A stretch of 9,248 bases of DNA from an uncultured Clostridia bacterium (GCA_945788655.1 CALZMV010000046.1:1-9248), one strand, 5' to 3'. Shown: positions 1 to 7,077, counted from the first letter of the stretch. Numbers and translations: made by a program. Notes: generated from the sequence alone by a model not told the origin.

Positions 1-1093
1 CATATCTTGAAGCATTATTCAGAACTTTCTTCTGTATTTCAATAAGTTCTGAATAATCATTTTCTATTTTATACTTTATTTCAGGTTTTCTTCTGATGAC
101 ACCAAGACCTGAACAAGGTACATCACAAAGTACCTTGTCAGCTTTGTTAATCCACTGGTCTCTGCCAATGGTTCCATCAAGCAAAACAGGTTTAATCACT
201 TCAAGACCAAGCCTTAGAGCCTGTTTTTTAATCAGATTAAGCTTGTGCTCATATATATCGCAAGAGTATATTACTCCTTTATTGTTCATTTTTTCTGCTA
301 TGGCGCAGGTCTTGCCTCCAGGTGCTGCACAAACATCTATAACTATATCACCAGGTAAAGCGTCTACTAAATCTGCTGCCACAGTTGAAGCTTCGTCCTG
401 AATTGAAAACAAGCCTTGAGCATATTCCGGCAGGTCAAGGATTCCACTTCCCTTTATATGCAAAGTTCTCTCTGAGAAAGAACCACTTTCCACTTCGAGA
501 CCTTGATTTTCCAACAATTTAATGAGTGAATTGGAATCGATTTTGGCGGTATTAACCCTTATGGATAATCTAGGTCTTGCATTTGATGCCGACAAAAGAG
601 CTTCAAAATCATCGCAAGCTGACTGATTTTGCCACAAATCAATTATCCACTGTGGGAAAGAATACTTTACCGACAGATAATTCCTATCTCCTTCTTTTGG
701 CAACATCAGCTCGTTTCTTCTCTTCATGAAGCCCCTAAGTACACCATTAACGAAAGCATCTCTTCCTCTTGCATATTTTTTAGCCAGAATTACACTTTCA
801 TTAACAGCCGCATAATCAGGAACACTGTCTAAAAACAGCATCTGATAAAGGCCCATTCTCAAAATGGTTGCTTCTTTTTTCTTTACTTTTTTGATTCCCG
901 AAGGTACCAGCATATTTAAATAATAGTCCAATAAAATCTTGTTTTCCAAAACACCGTAAACCAGTTCTCTCACAAAAGCACTGTTTTCCGGTCTGTTCCT
1001 ATCAAGATATTTATTGAGTACTAAATTTGAATACGCCATTTCTTTTTCTATTTCAAGTAAGACTTCATAAGCAGTCTTTCTAGCCTGATCCAT
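1..1093 (-). CDS. rsmB: 16S rRNA (cytosine-C5)-methyltransferase RsmB, 3' end cut off by the window
   Basis: RsmB (Sun/Fmu) uses S-adenosylmethionine to methylate a cytosine of 16S rRNA (C967 in E. coli). The visible 364 residues run from ATG at 1093 off the left edge; the family is about 430-450 residues, so roughly 70-80 are missing. Residues 1-125 resemble the NusB-like RNA-binding domain, and the Rossmann methyltransferase domain follows. The SAM-binding motif VCAAPGGKT lies near residues 254-262, and motif IV, CDVPCSG, at 323-329. Its Cys327 matches the cysteine that helps release the product. The nucleophilic cysteine of motif VI should lie just off the window. The start overlaps the last base of the upstream peptidase stop codon (TAATG). 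AGAGGAA sits 7 nt upstream of the ATG, inside the end of the peptidase gene, so translational coupling is likely. Identity is near certain from the motifs. Confidence 0.95.
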   Translation of the reverse strand, partial: MDQARKTAYEVLLEIEKEMAYSNLVLNKYLDRNRPENSAFVRELVYGVLENKILLDYYLNMLVPSGIKKVKKKEATILRMGLYQMLFLDSVPDYAAVNESVILAKKYARGRDAFVNGVLRGFMKRRNELMLPKEGDRNYLSVKYSFPQWIIDLWQNQSACDDFEALLSASNARPRLSIRVNTAKIDSNSLIKLLENQGLEVESGSFSERTLHIKGSGILDLPEYAQGLFSIQDEASTVAADLVDALPGDIVIDVCAAPGGKTCAIAEKMNNKGVIYSCDIYEHKLNLIKKQALRLGLEVIKPVLLDGTIGRDQWINKADKVLCDVPCSGLGVIRRKPEIKYKIENDYSELIEIQKKVLNNASRY

Positions 1094-1785
1094 TAATCTC
1101 TTCCTCTCATGGCAAGAATTCTAAGAAGATTGGCAATGGCAACAGCAAGGGATGCAACATAAGTCATTGCAGCTGCAGATAGAACTTTTTTTGCACCGCT
1201 TTTTTCTTCACTTACTATTACTCCCTGCATTTCCATCTGATTGATGGCTCTGCTGCTTGCATTAAACTCAACAGGCAAGGTGATTGCGTGGAAAGCTATT
1301 ACTGCAACAAAGAAAATGACACCAATATTAAAAATCATGTTGCCTAAATAATTGTTTGTAGCTGAGAAAATCAATCCCATGATGATAAGAATCCAGCAGA
1401 ACCTTGATGCAAAGTTTACTACAGGAAAGATGCTGTTTCTTATGGATAATGGCGAATAGTTTTCAGCATGCTGAATAGCATGCCCTGCCTCATGGCACGC
1501 AATGCTTACAGCTGCGATACTCTGTACTCCATAAACAGATTCTGATAATCTCAAAACTCTTTTTCGTGGATCATAATGATCTGTCAGGCTTCCTCTTACT
1601 TGCTCAATTGCAACATCATTTAGGCCATTGGCATCAAGAACCCTTCTTGCTGCCTCTGCGCCTGTAAATCCTCTTTCATTTCTAACTCTAGAATATCTCC
1701 TAAATGCGGAGTTAACCTTGCTTTGTGCATACATCGTAAAAATTACTGCTACAAAGAATAATAATGTACTCATTGAATAACCCAT
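1093..1785 (-). CDS. Membrane-bound neutral zinc metallopeptidase, YugP family
   Basis: This 230-residue protein resembles the YugP/putative neutral zinc metallopeptidase family (Pfam Zn_peptidase_2), which is predicted to be an integral membrane protease with unknown substrate. The zinc-binding motif HEAGH is at residues 98-102, in the context ACHEAGHAIQH. His98 and His102 would bind zinc and Glu99 would be catalytic. A third ligand may be Glu173 in the conserved stretch LPVEFNAS, but that is a guess. Hydrophobic segments occur at about 5-20, 128-146, 150-170 and 203-225, suggesting three or four membrane passes. A soluble segment with a GxTGAEAARRVL-type helix lies at 39-55. Start choice: AAGGGG lies 7 nt before the ATG at 1785, while the next ATG (1773) has no such site. 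It sits 18 nt after fmt and overlaps rsmB by 1 nt, so it is part of the operon. The family is clear; its role is not known. Confidence 0.9.
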   Translation of the reverse strand: MGYSMSTLLFFVAVIFTMYAQSKVNSAFRRYSRVRNERGFTGAEAARRVLDANGLNDVAIEQVRGSLTDHYDPRKRVLRLSESVYGVQSIAAVSIACHEAGHAIQHAENYSPLSIRNSIFPVVNFASRFCWILIIMGLIFSATNNYLGNMIFNIGVIFFVAVIAFHAITLPVEFNASSRAINQMEMQGVIVSEEKSGAKKVLSAAAMTYVASLAVAIANLLRILAMRGRD

Positions 1786-1803
1786 TTTTTTACCCCTTTT
1801 TTC

Positions 1804-2733
1804 TTAATAAAATCTACTTCCTATCATTAAGGTGTTTCCTCTAAGATAATCACTAACCGCCATTCTTTTTTTGCCTGGCGTCTGTATTTCAGTGACAATA
1901 AGTATCTTGCCACCACAAGAAATCTTTATTCCGTTGTCGATAATATCTACAATTGTACCTGGCTGTGCTTCAGTTTTATCTAAAGTTGGTACTGCCTTCC
2001 AAAATTTAAACACTTCATCATTATATTGGCAGAAAGCACCGGGCCATGGATCAAAGCCCCTAATTAATCTCTCAATTGATTCAGGGCTCTTTGTAAAATC
2101 TATGTGTCCATCTTTTTTAGAGATAAGTCCTGCATAGGTTGCTTCTTCGGGATCTTGAGGAACTGCAATAACCTCTCCATTTTCAATTAAGCCCAGTGTC
2201 TCAACTAAAAGTTTACCACCAATTTCCGCCAGTTTATCATGAAGCTGGCTTCCGTTCATTGTGCCTATCTCTACAGACGATTTTGTAAGCATATCACCTG
2301 TGTCTAGCCCTTTTGCCATCTGCATTATTGTAACGCCTGTTGTCTTTTCCCCATCTACTATGGCATGCTGAATAGGAGATGCTCCTCTGAGTTTAGGTAA
2401 AAGTGAAGCATGAACGTTTATGCAGCCATATTTAGGAAGGTTTAGAATCTCTTCCGGAAGAATCTGTCCATAAGCTGCAACCACTATGATATCAGGATCG
2501 ATTTCATGAAGTTTTGCCATCACTTCGTCATTTTCTTTTATCTTTTCAGGCTGCATTACTTCAGTTTCATGTACCAGTGCTACCTCTTTTACAGGAGTAA
2601 ACTGTACCTTTTTCCCTCTGTTCTTTGCTCTGTCAGGCTGTGTTATCACCAATGCAACCTCATTGTCGCTGTTATAAAGTGCCTTCAAAGACTCTGCTGC
2701 AAAGTCAGGCGTTCCCATAAAAACTGTTTTCAT
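1804..2733 (-). CDS. fmt: Methionyl-tRNA formyltransferase
   Basis: Fmt transfers a formyl group from 10-formyltetrahydrofolate to methionine on initiator tRNA, making the fMet-tRNA used to start translation. With the ATG at 2733 the product is 309 residues, close to the 315 of E. coli. The N-terminal formyltransferase domain opens with FMGTPDFA. It contains the catalytic asparagine and histidine in INVHASLLPKLRG (Asn106, His108) and the aspartate in KGLDTGD (Asp144), the same numbers as the E. coli triad. The C-terminal tRNA-binding domain (about 205-309) ends with the typical KKRMAVSDYLRGN stretch. A GTG at 2742 would add three residues, but that codon is itself part of the Shine-Dalgarno AGGTGA, so ATG 2733 is preferred. 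It follows def by 31 nt; def removes the formyl group that Fmt adds, so the pair is functionally matched. Confidence 0.96.
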   Translation of the reverse strand: MKTVFMGTPDFAAESLKALYNSDNEVALVITQPDRAKNRGKKVQFTPVKEVALVHETEVMQPEKIKENDEVMAKLHEIDPDIIVVAAYGQILPEEILNLPKYGCINVHASLLPKLRGASPIQHAIVDGEKTTGVTIMQMAKGLDTGDMLTKSSVEIGTMNGSQLHDKLAEIGGKLLVETLGLIENGEVIAVPQDPEEATYAGLISKKDGHIDFTKSPESIERLIRGFDPWPGAFCQYNDEVFKFWKAVPTLDKTEAQPGTIVDIIDNGIKISCGGKILIVTEIQTPGKKRMAVSDYLRGNTLMIGSRFY

Positions 2734-2738
2734 TTTTC

Positions 2739-2744
2739 TCACCT
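2739..2744 (-). promoter_or_regulatory. Shine-Dalgarno site of fmt
   Basis: AGGTGA lies 5 nt upstream of the ATG at 2733. The GTG inside it is in frame with fmt and gives a slightly longer open frame starting at 2742. Using that GTG would leave fmt with no ribosome binding site, so this site decides the start. Confidence 0.75.
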
Positions 2745-2764
2745 ATTTACATTCACTAATGTTT

Positions 2765-3256
2765 TTAGTTTTCCTCATAAGAATCTTCGTCATATGCTTC
2801 TTCTGCGCTTCTGATATTAGTGGCCTTATCAGTGTATAAGATACCGTCAAGATGATCATATTCGTGACACATTACTCTTGCATCAAAATCGCTGAATTCA
2901 TAAATCTGCTTATTGCCGTCAATGTCAAGAGCTTCCATCTTGATATAATAAGGTCTTTCAACAGTACCAATCATACCGGGAACACTTAAACAGCCCTCGT
3001 CGTCCAACTGACTTCCGCTCTGTTCAAGAATTACAGGATTAATCATATAATATACTCTTCCTGGTTCAGGTTCAGCAATAAACATTCTTCTCATGATTCC
3101 AACCTGCGGTGCTGCAATGCCTACACCCATCTGTTCTCTCATAGTTTCCAGCATATCTTCAAGAGTCATCTTAATTCTATCGTTAATTTCTGAAACTTCT
3201 CTGCATTTTTTTCTTAAAATTTCGTCGCCTTCAACTACAATATTTCTTAAAGCCAT
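2765..3256 (-). CDS. def: Peptide deformylase
   Basis: Def is a metalloenzyme (usually Fe2+) that removes the N-formyl group from new polypeptides at the ribosome exit. The 163-residue product carries all three family motifs: motif 1 GVGIAAPQ at 44-51, motif 2 EGCLS at 87-91 with metal ligand Cys89, and motif 3 HEYDHLDG at 131-138 with metal ligands His131 and His135 and catalytic Glu132. Length fits the family. The last 20 residues form an acidic tail (EEAYDEDSYEEN) that does not belong to the catalytic core. The start was set at ATG 3256, giving MALRNIV. A longer frame from TTG at 3268 exists, but that TTG overlaps the Shine-Dalgarno GGAGGT. The gene lies 13 nt after priA and 31 nt before fmt, the order usual in Clostridia. 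Confidence 0.96.
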   Translation of the reverse strand: MALRNIVVEGDEILRKKCREVSEINDRIKMTLEDMLETMREQMGVGIAAPQVGIMRRMFIAEPEPGRVYYMINPVILEQSGSQLDDEGCLSVPGMIGTVERPYYIKMEALDIDGNKQIYEFSDFDARVMCHEYDHLDGILYTDKATNIRSAEEAYDEDSYEEN

Positions 3257-3260
3257 TTTA

Positions 3261-3266
3261 ACCTCC
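3261..3266 (-). promoter_or_regulatory. Shine-Dalgarno site of def
   Basis: A perfect GGAGGT lies 4 nt upstream of the ATG at 3256. It overlaps an in-frame TTG (3268) that would otherwise add four residues (MEVK), so it fixes the def start. Confidence 0.8.
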
Positions 3267-3269
3267 AAA

Positions 3270-5288
3270 CTAATAAGTGCTGTATGGGTTTACATCTATA
3301 TCCATAGCACAGTTTATTCTCTCATTTATCAATAATTTATTAAAACAATCTAAATAATAGATATATTTATTTCTTTCTCCCTTGGGGCACTTTATAAAAA
3401 TATAGTACCTAAAAGAATCCTTTCCTTTGAAATTGCTGGAAATCCTAGGTGCAAGGATTTTGTTTTGCTTATCTAGCCCTGAATTTAACAGGGCATTTTC
3501 CATATACCTTTTGCATCTTATACCCGTCGATACAGCTGTCGCCTCCTCTGATGAAGTAAAATTTACCATAATTAAATCAGAAAATGGGGGATAGTCGAGC
3601 ATCCTCCGAATATATATCTCTTCCTCAAAAAAGCTTTCATAATCATGTTTTTGAGCATTTTTCAGAACATAATTTTCCGGTTCATAAGTCTGAATTATTA
3701 CAGTTCCCTGTTCATCGCCCCTCCCTGCTCTTCCTGAACTCTGTGTAATAAGCTGAAAGGTTCTTTCAGAGGATCTGTAATCGGGAATATTCAAACCTGA
3801 ATCGGCAGCAATAATACCCACCAGTCCTACATTTTTAAAGTCAAGCCCCTTTGAAACAAGCTGCGTTCCCACCAAAATCTTAGTTTCGCCTTTAGCGAAT
3901 GAATCCAATATTATATCAAGGTCGCGTCTTGTCTTTAGAGCATCTATGTCCAGCCTGTCAGCTTTGTATTCGGGAAAATACTCTGTAGCGGCTTCTTCGA
4001 CCTGCTGTGTTCCTATGCCAAAATATTTAATATATGAGCTTCCACATTCCGGACAAATATCCGGAACATCGGACTTACGTCCGCAATAGTGGCATACCAT
4101 TTTTTCTATATTTTTATGATATGTAAGGGATATTCCACATTCAGGACATTTTAATACCTTTCCGCATTCTCTGCATGAGACAAAATTTGAATAGCCTCTT
4201 CTGTTCTGAAGCAAAATAACCTGTCTTCCGGCTTCCAATTCATCCTTCATTTTGGAATACAGCTTCCTGCTGAAGATGGTCATATTCCCTTCCTTAAGTT
4301 CTGCTCGCATATCAACAATATCAACTTTTGGAAGTGGCGTCTTATTATACCTTTCCTTCAGCTGCAAAAGCTTATATATACCATCTTTTGCTCTCTGGTA
4401 TGAAACGACGGAAGGAGTCGCACTGCCAAGAAGAAGAACTCCTTTATAATAGGTAAGCCTCTTTATGGCTATATCCACAGTTTCATATTTAGGCGTCATA
4501 TCAGCTTTGTAACTTGCCTCATGTTCTTCATCCATTACAATAAGTCCAATATCCTTCATAGGTGCAAATACACCTAGTCTAGCGCCTATAACAATGTCAA
4601 CCTTACCATCTTTTATGCGTTTCCATTCATCATATCTTTCCCTTTGGGTAAGCTTGCTATGCAATACAGCAATCTTCTCTTTACCAAAACGACCGGCAAA
4701 GACTTCTATCACCTGCTTTGTCAGAGATATTTCAGGCACAAGCATTATTGCTTTCTTTCCAATGGAAATTGTTTTTTCAATGACTTCCATGTATATTTGA
4801 GTTTTGCCGCTGGATGTGACTCCGTGAACAAGAAAATTTTCCTGTAAACCCTCTGAAACTGCTCCGGTAATTTCGTCTATTGCTATTTTTTGCTCCGCTG
4901 TAAGACTCTCCGGCTTTTCATACCGCCCTTTAATGCTCTTATATGGTTCCTTTTCTTTGCCTTCTTTTGGTGGTTTTCCGGGTGCAATGAAGCATCTTAT
5001 GGCATCATAATACTTTATCCCATATCTTTGCTTCATCCAAAGCGCTGTCTTAATTATTTCTTCAGTAAAGAATTGTTTTTCTTTTATGTCAAATATGGTT
5101 TTTATTACATCGTCAGGACAATCAGGCTCATCTACAATCTGACATACAATTGCCTCTTTTTCCTTGTTATATTTGCCGAATGGCAATGCTACAAGATCGC
5201 CTACCTGTACATCATCACCTGCTTTATATGTATATAAGCTATCAGTATATTTGCTCTTATTGTCAACAACCACATTAATATAAACCAT
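3270..5288 (-). CDS. priA: Primosomal protein N' (replication-restart helicase PriA), apparently without the winged-helix domain
   Basis: PriA recognises stalled or collapsed replication forks and reloads the replicative helicase; it is a 3'-to-5' superfamily 2 DNA helicase. The 672-residue product has an N-terminal 3'-end-binding domain (about 1-105), Walker A GVTSSGKT at 156-163, Walker B DEEH at 253-256, GSATPS at 288-293, motif V VSKGLDF and motif VI QSSGRAGR at 516-523. Eight zinc cysteines (372, 375, 381, 384, 399, 402, 412, 415) sit between the helicase lobes. Only about 25 charged residues link the N-terminal domain to the helicase at LTAEQ (130-134). The Walker lysine is residue 162, against 230 in E. 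coli, while the remainder is of normal length, so the winged-helix domain seems absent. After DEEH, the usual YHARD reads YETVD. AAGGGAG lies 4 nt before the ATG and overlaps the asnA stop codon. Confidence 0.95.
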   Translation of the reverse strand: MVYINVVVDNKSKYTDSLYTYKAGDDVQVGDLVALPFGKYNKEKEAIVCQIVDEPDCPDDVIKTIFDIKEKQFFTEEIIKTALWMKQRYGIKYYDAIRCFIAPGKPPKEGKEKEPYKSIKGRYEKPESLTAEQKIAIDEITGAVSEGLQENFLVHGVTSSGKTQIYMEVIEKTISIGKKAIMLVPEISLTKQVIEVFAGRFGKEKIAVLHSKLTQRERYDEWKRIKDGKVDIVIGARLGVFAPMKDIGLIVMDEEHEASYKADMTPKYETVDIAIKRLTYYKGVLLLGSATPSVVSYQRAKDGIYKLLQLKERYNKTPLPKVDIVDMRAELKEGNMTIFSRKLYSKMKDELEAGRQVILLQNRRGYSNFVSCRECGKVLKCPECGISLTYHKNIEKMVCHYCGRKSDVPDICPECGSSYIKYFGIGTQQVEEAATEYFPEYKADRLDIDALKTRRDLDIILDSFAKGETKILVGTQLVSKGLDFKNVGLVGIIAADSGLNIPDYRSSERTFQLITQSSGRAGRGDEQGTVIIQTYEPENYVLKNAQKHDYESFFEEEIYIRRMLDYPPFSDLIMVNFTSSEEATAVSTGIRCKRYMENALLNSGLDKQNKILAPRISSNFKGKDSFRYYIFIKCPKGERNKYIYYLDCFNKLLINERINCAMDIDVNPYSTY

Positions 5289-5297
5289 AAATCTCCC

Positions 5298-6311
5298 TTA
5301 TAACAGGTGAATATTGTTTGCTTCGCAGATTTCTACCATATCTTTTGGCCATACTGAAGCCTGTACCTCTCCAATATGCGCCTTTCTCAAGAAAAACATA
5401 CATAATCTGCTCTGTCCAATTCCACCACCGATTGTATATGGCAGCCTATCTTCAATTACAGCTTTCTGGTACTCTAACTGCGCTCTTTCTTCACATCCGG
5501 CTTCTTTAAGCTGTTTTTTCATAGCTTCTGAATCTACTCTGATTCCCATTGATGAAATTTCAAAAGCTCTGTCTAGTATTTCATTCCAAAGAATAATATC
5601 ACCATTTAATTCCCAATCGTCGTAGTCAGGTGAACGGCCGTCATGTTTTTCACCTGAAGCCAGCTTGCCGCCAATTTTCATGATAAATACGGCTCCCTTT
5701 TCCTTAGTGATGGCATCCTCTCTCTCCTTTGGAGTATAGTCAGGGTACATATCCTCCAATTCCTGAGTTGTAACAAAGAAAATCTCATTTGGAATTTCTG
5801 TCTGAATACCTCTGTACAGTCTGTTTACATAGTCCCCTAAATTCTTGACTGCATTATAAATGGTAGTGACAACTTCTTTTAAATATTCTTCATTTCTCTG
5901 CTCTTTTGTAATAACCTTTTCCCAGTCCCACTGGTCAACATATACTGAATGAAGGTTGTCTAAATCTTCATCTCTTCTGATGGCATTCATATCGGTATAT
6001 ATGCCATGACCGGGCTTTATTCCATATCTTCCAAGTGCCATTCTCTTCCATTTTGCAAGAGACTGTACTACTTCAACTTCCAATTCATCTATACCCTTTA
6101 AAGTGAAAGTTACTCTTCTTTCTACTCCATTCAGGTTATCATTCAATCCAGTATTCGGGTCAACAAAAAGCGGTGCTGAGACACGGCGTAAATTTAATCC
6201 GTATGCGAGCTCCTGCTGGAAATAATCTTTGATTTTTTTGATTGCCCTCTGACTTTCCATTAAGTCTATAATCGCATCATAGTTTTCTGGTAAAATTAGT
6301 TGGTTCATCAT
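5298..6311 (-). CDS. asnA: Aspartate-ammonia ligase (asparagine synthetase A)
   Basis: AsnA makes asparagine from aspartate, ammonia and ATP (giving AMP and pyrophosphate) in the cytoplasm. It shares its fold with class II aspartyl/asparaginyl-tRNA synthetases. The 337-residue product is close to the 330 of E. coli and is collinear with it. It opens with a helical region and the stretch RRVSAPLFVD (42-51), continues with YTDMNAIRRDE (105-115) and YVDQWDWEKVI (124-134), and ends with the diagnostic GGGIGQSRLCMF followed by AHIGEVQASVWP. The start is ATG 6311, with AAGGAG 5 nt upstream. A second ATG follows directly at 6308 and could also be used. A longer frame starts at 6347 inside queH but has no ribosome site. 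The Shine-Dalgarno directly abuts the queH stop codon, so the two genes are cotranscribed. Confidence 0.96.
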   Translation of the reverse strand: MMNQLILPENYDAIIDLMESQRAIKKIKDYFQQELAYGLNLRRVSAPLFVDPNTGLNDNLNGVERRVTFTLKGIDELEVEVVQSLAKWKRMALGRYGIKPGHGIYTDMNAIRRDEDLDNLHSVYVDQWDWEKVITKEQRNEEYLKEVVTTIYNAVKNLGDYVNRLYRGIQTEIPNEIFFVTTQELEDMYPDYTPKEREDAITKEKGAVFIMKIGGKLASGEKHDGRSPDYDDWELNGDIILWNEILDRAFEISSMGIRVDSEAMKKQLKEAGCEERAQLEYQKAVIEDRLPYTIGGGIGQSRLCMFFLRKAHIGEVQASVWPKDMVEICEANNIHLL

Positions 6312-6316
6312 GTGTT

Positions 6317-6322
6317 CTCCTT
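6317..6322 (-). promoter_or_regulatory. Shine-Dalgarno site of asnA
   Basis: AAGGAG lies 5 nt upstream of the first of two adjacent ATG codons (6311 and 6308) and directly after the queH stop codon. It rules out the longer in-frame start at 6347, which would overlap queH. Confidence 0.8.
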
Positions 6323-6973
6323 CTAAAAATATTTTGAAAATTCGCATCCACAGTATCTCTGCCTATAAAGCTGATATTCTTTTGACATTTCTATACTTCT
6401 TTGAAATCCCGCCTTTTTCTTGAAATCAATGTCAAGAAATTCAATGTTATATTTCTTTGCAAGTTCGCAACCGATTGCGGACACTAAATTGTAATTTTTA
6501 TGTGGACTTACTGTAAGAGTAGTTCCAAAAATGTGGTTTCCTGTTTTTAATGCTGCCTGAGCAGTCCTTTCGAGTCTGAGTTTAAAACACTCTGTGCATC
6601 TGGCACCTCCCTCAGGTTCATCTGCATAGCAAGCCGCAACATTAAAAAACTCTTCAGGAAGATATTCTCCTTCTATAAATTCTACTTTTTCCTCTTCAGC
6701 AAGATTATCATTATATTCATTTAAAAACTTAATCTGAGCAGCTTTTCGTTTTTCATATTCCTCTGGATCAGTAATATTTGGATTATAGAAAAAAACAGTT
6801 ATCTTATAATCTCCCAAGACGCGTTCAATACAAGCTGTGCTGCATGGTCCGCAACAGGAGTGAAGCAGCAGTCTTTTTTTATTAACACCCGTCATAACCA
6901 TTCCTTCTGCAAGCCCCTCTTCAGAAGTATTTTCGATAATAGGGTTTACCTGTGGTTCAAGCTTTTTTATCAT
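6323..6973 (-). CDS. queH: Epoxyqueuosine reductase QueH
   Basis: QueH (formerly DUF208) reduces epoxyqueuosine to queuosine at wobble position 34 of GUN-anticodon tRNAs. It is the cobalamin-independent counterpart of QueG, common in anaerobes. The 216-residue product has the family's cysteine motifs: HSCCGPC at 38-44, CTECFKLRLERTA at 126-138 and RYCGCEF at 206-212. These supply ligands for an iron-sulfur cluster and a neighbouring metal site. SPHKN (156-160) is also typical. Start choice is uncertain. ATG 6973 has a modest GAAGA-type site and gives the 30-odd residue lead common in firmicute homologues. ATG 7000 adds nine residues but has no ribosome site. ATG 6895 has a good AGAAGGA 6 nt upstream and would give a 190-residue core protein. 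As first gene of the leftward operon it follows the promoter at 7035-7062. Confidence 0.93.
   Translation of the reverse strand: MIKKLEPQVNPIIENTSEEGLAEGMVMTGVNKKRLLLHSCCGPCSTACIERVLGDYKITVFFYNPNITDPEEYEKRKAAQIKFLNEYNDNLAEEEKVEFIEGEYLPEEFFNVAACYADEPEGGARCTECFKLRLERTAQAALKTGNHIFGTTLTVSPHKNYNLVSAIGCELAKKYNIEFLDIDFKKKAGFQRSIEMSKEYQLYRQRYCGCEFSKYF
6902..6908 (-). promoter_or_regulatory. Possible internal ribosome binding site within queH
   Basis: AGAAGGA lies 6 nt upstream of an in-frame ATG at 6895, giving a product that starts MTGVNKK just before the HSCCGPC motif. It is a better match than the site ahead of ATG 6973. It may be the real start, a second start, or chance, since the codons GCA GAA GGA simply encode Ala-Glu-Gly. 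Confidence 0.3.
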
Positions 6974-7003
6974 AAAAATCTTCTTTCTACTTATAAACAT
7001 ACT

Positions 7004-7031
7004 TGTCGATAAAGTATCAATTTGATATCAT
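7004..7031 (+). promoter_or_regulatory. Candidate promoter for the radical SAM gene
   Basis: On the plus strand, TTGTCG (7004-7009) is followed after 16 nt by TATCAT (7026-7031), a 4/6 and 5/6 match to the vegetative consensus. Initiation near 7038 would give a leader of about 40 nt. It overlaps the leftward promoter, so the two would compete for polymerase. The region is so AT-rich that other -10 boxes are possible. Confidence 0.4.
7015..7027. repeat. Perfect 13-bp inverted repeat between divergent promoters, possible operator
   Basis: TATCAA-T-TTGATA is a perfect dyad with 6-bp arms. It lies just downstream of the predicted leftward start site (about 7028) and between the -35 and -10 boxes of the candidate rightward promoter. 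A second, looser dyad, TGATAT (7023-7028) with ATATCA (7038-7043), spans the leftward -10 box. Either could bind a dimeric regulator. AT-rich DNA produces such dyads by chance, so this is tentative. Confidence 0.35.
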
Positions 7032-7034
7032 TAT

Positions 7035-7062
7035 ATTATATCATAGCAAGTTAATATTTCAA
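7035..7062 (-). promoter_or_regulatory. Vegetative-type promoter for the queH-asnA-priA-def-fmt operon
   Basis: On the minus strand, TTGAAA (7057-7062) is followed after 16 nt by a perfect TATAAT (7035-7040), with an extended -10 TG at the right place (TGATATAAT). Transcription should start near 7028, leaving a leader of about 55 nt to the queH ATG at 6973. All genes from queH to rsmB lie downstream on the same strand with gaps of 31 nt or less and no visible terminator, so this promoter probably drives them all. Confidence 0.75.
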
Positions 7063-7077
7063 AGGATTTAAGACAAT

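Noticed and set aside
96..401. A 101-codon plus-strand open frame
   Set aside because: It is antisense to the SAM-binding region of rsmB, whose minus-strand translation carries clear family motifs. Its own translation has no recognisable domain and no ribosome site.
2749..2762. Small inverted repeat ACATT-N4-AATGT between def and fmt
   Set aside because: A 5-bp AT-rich stem without a following U-tract is too weak for a terminator and is expected by chance.
2506..2814. A 102-codon plus-strand open frame spanning the def-fmt junction
   Set aside because: It is opposite two well-supported genes, has no Shine-Dalgarno site, and its translation is biased and domain-free.
4890..5237. A 115-codon plus-strand open frame rich in Phe, Ile and Tyr
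   Set aside because: It is antisense to the N-terminal part of priA. The apparent membrane-like composition is the expected shadow of AT-rich, Lys-rich coding sequence on the other strand.
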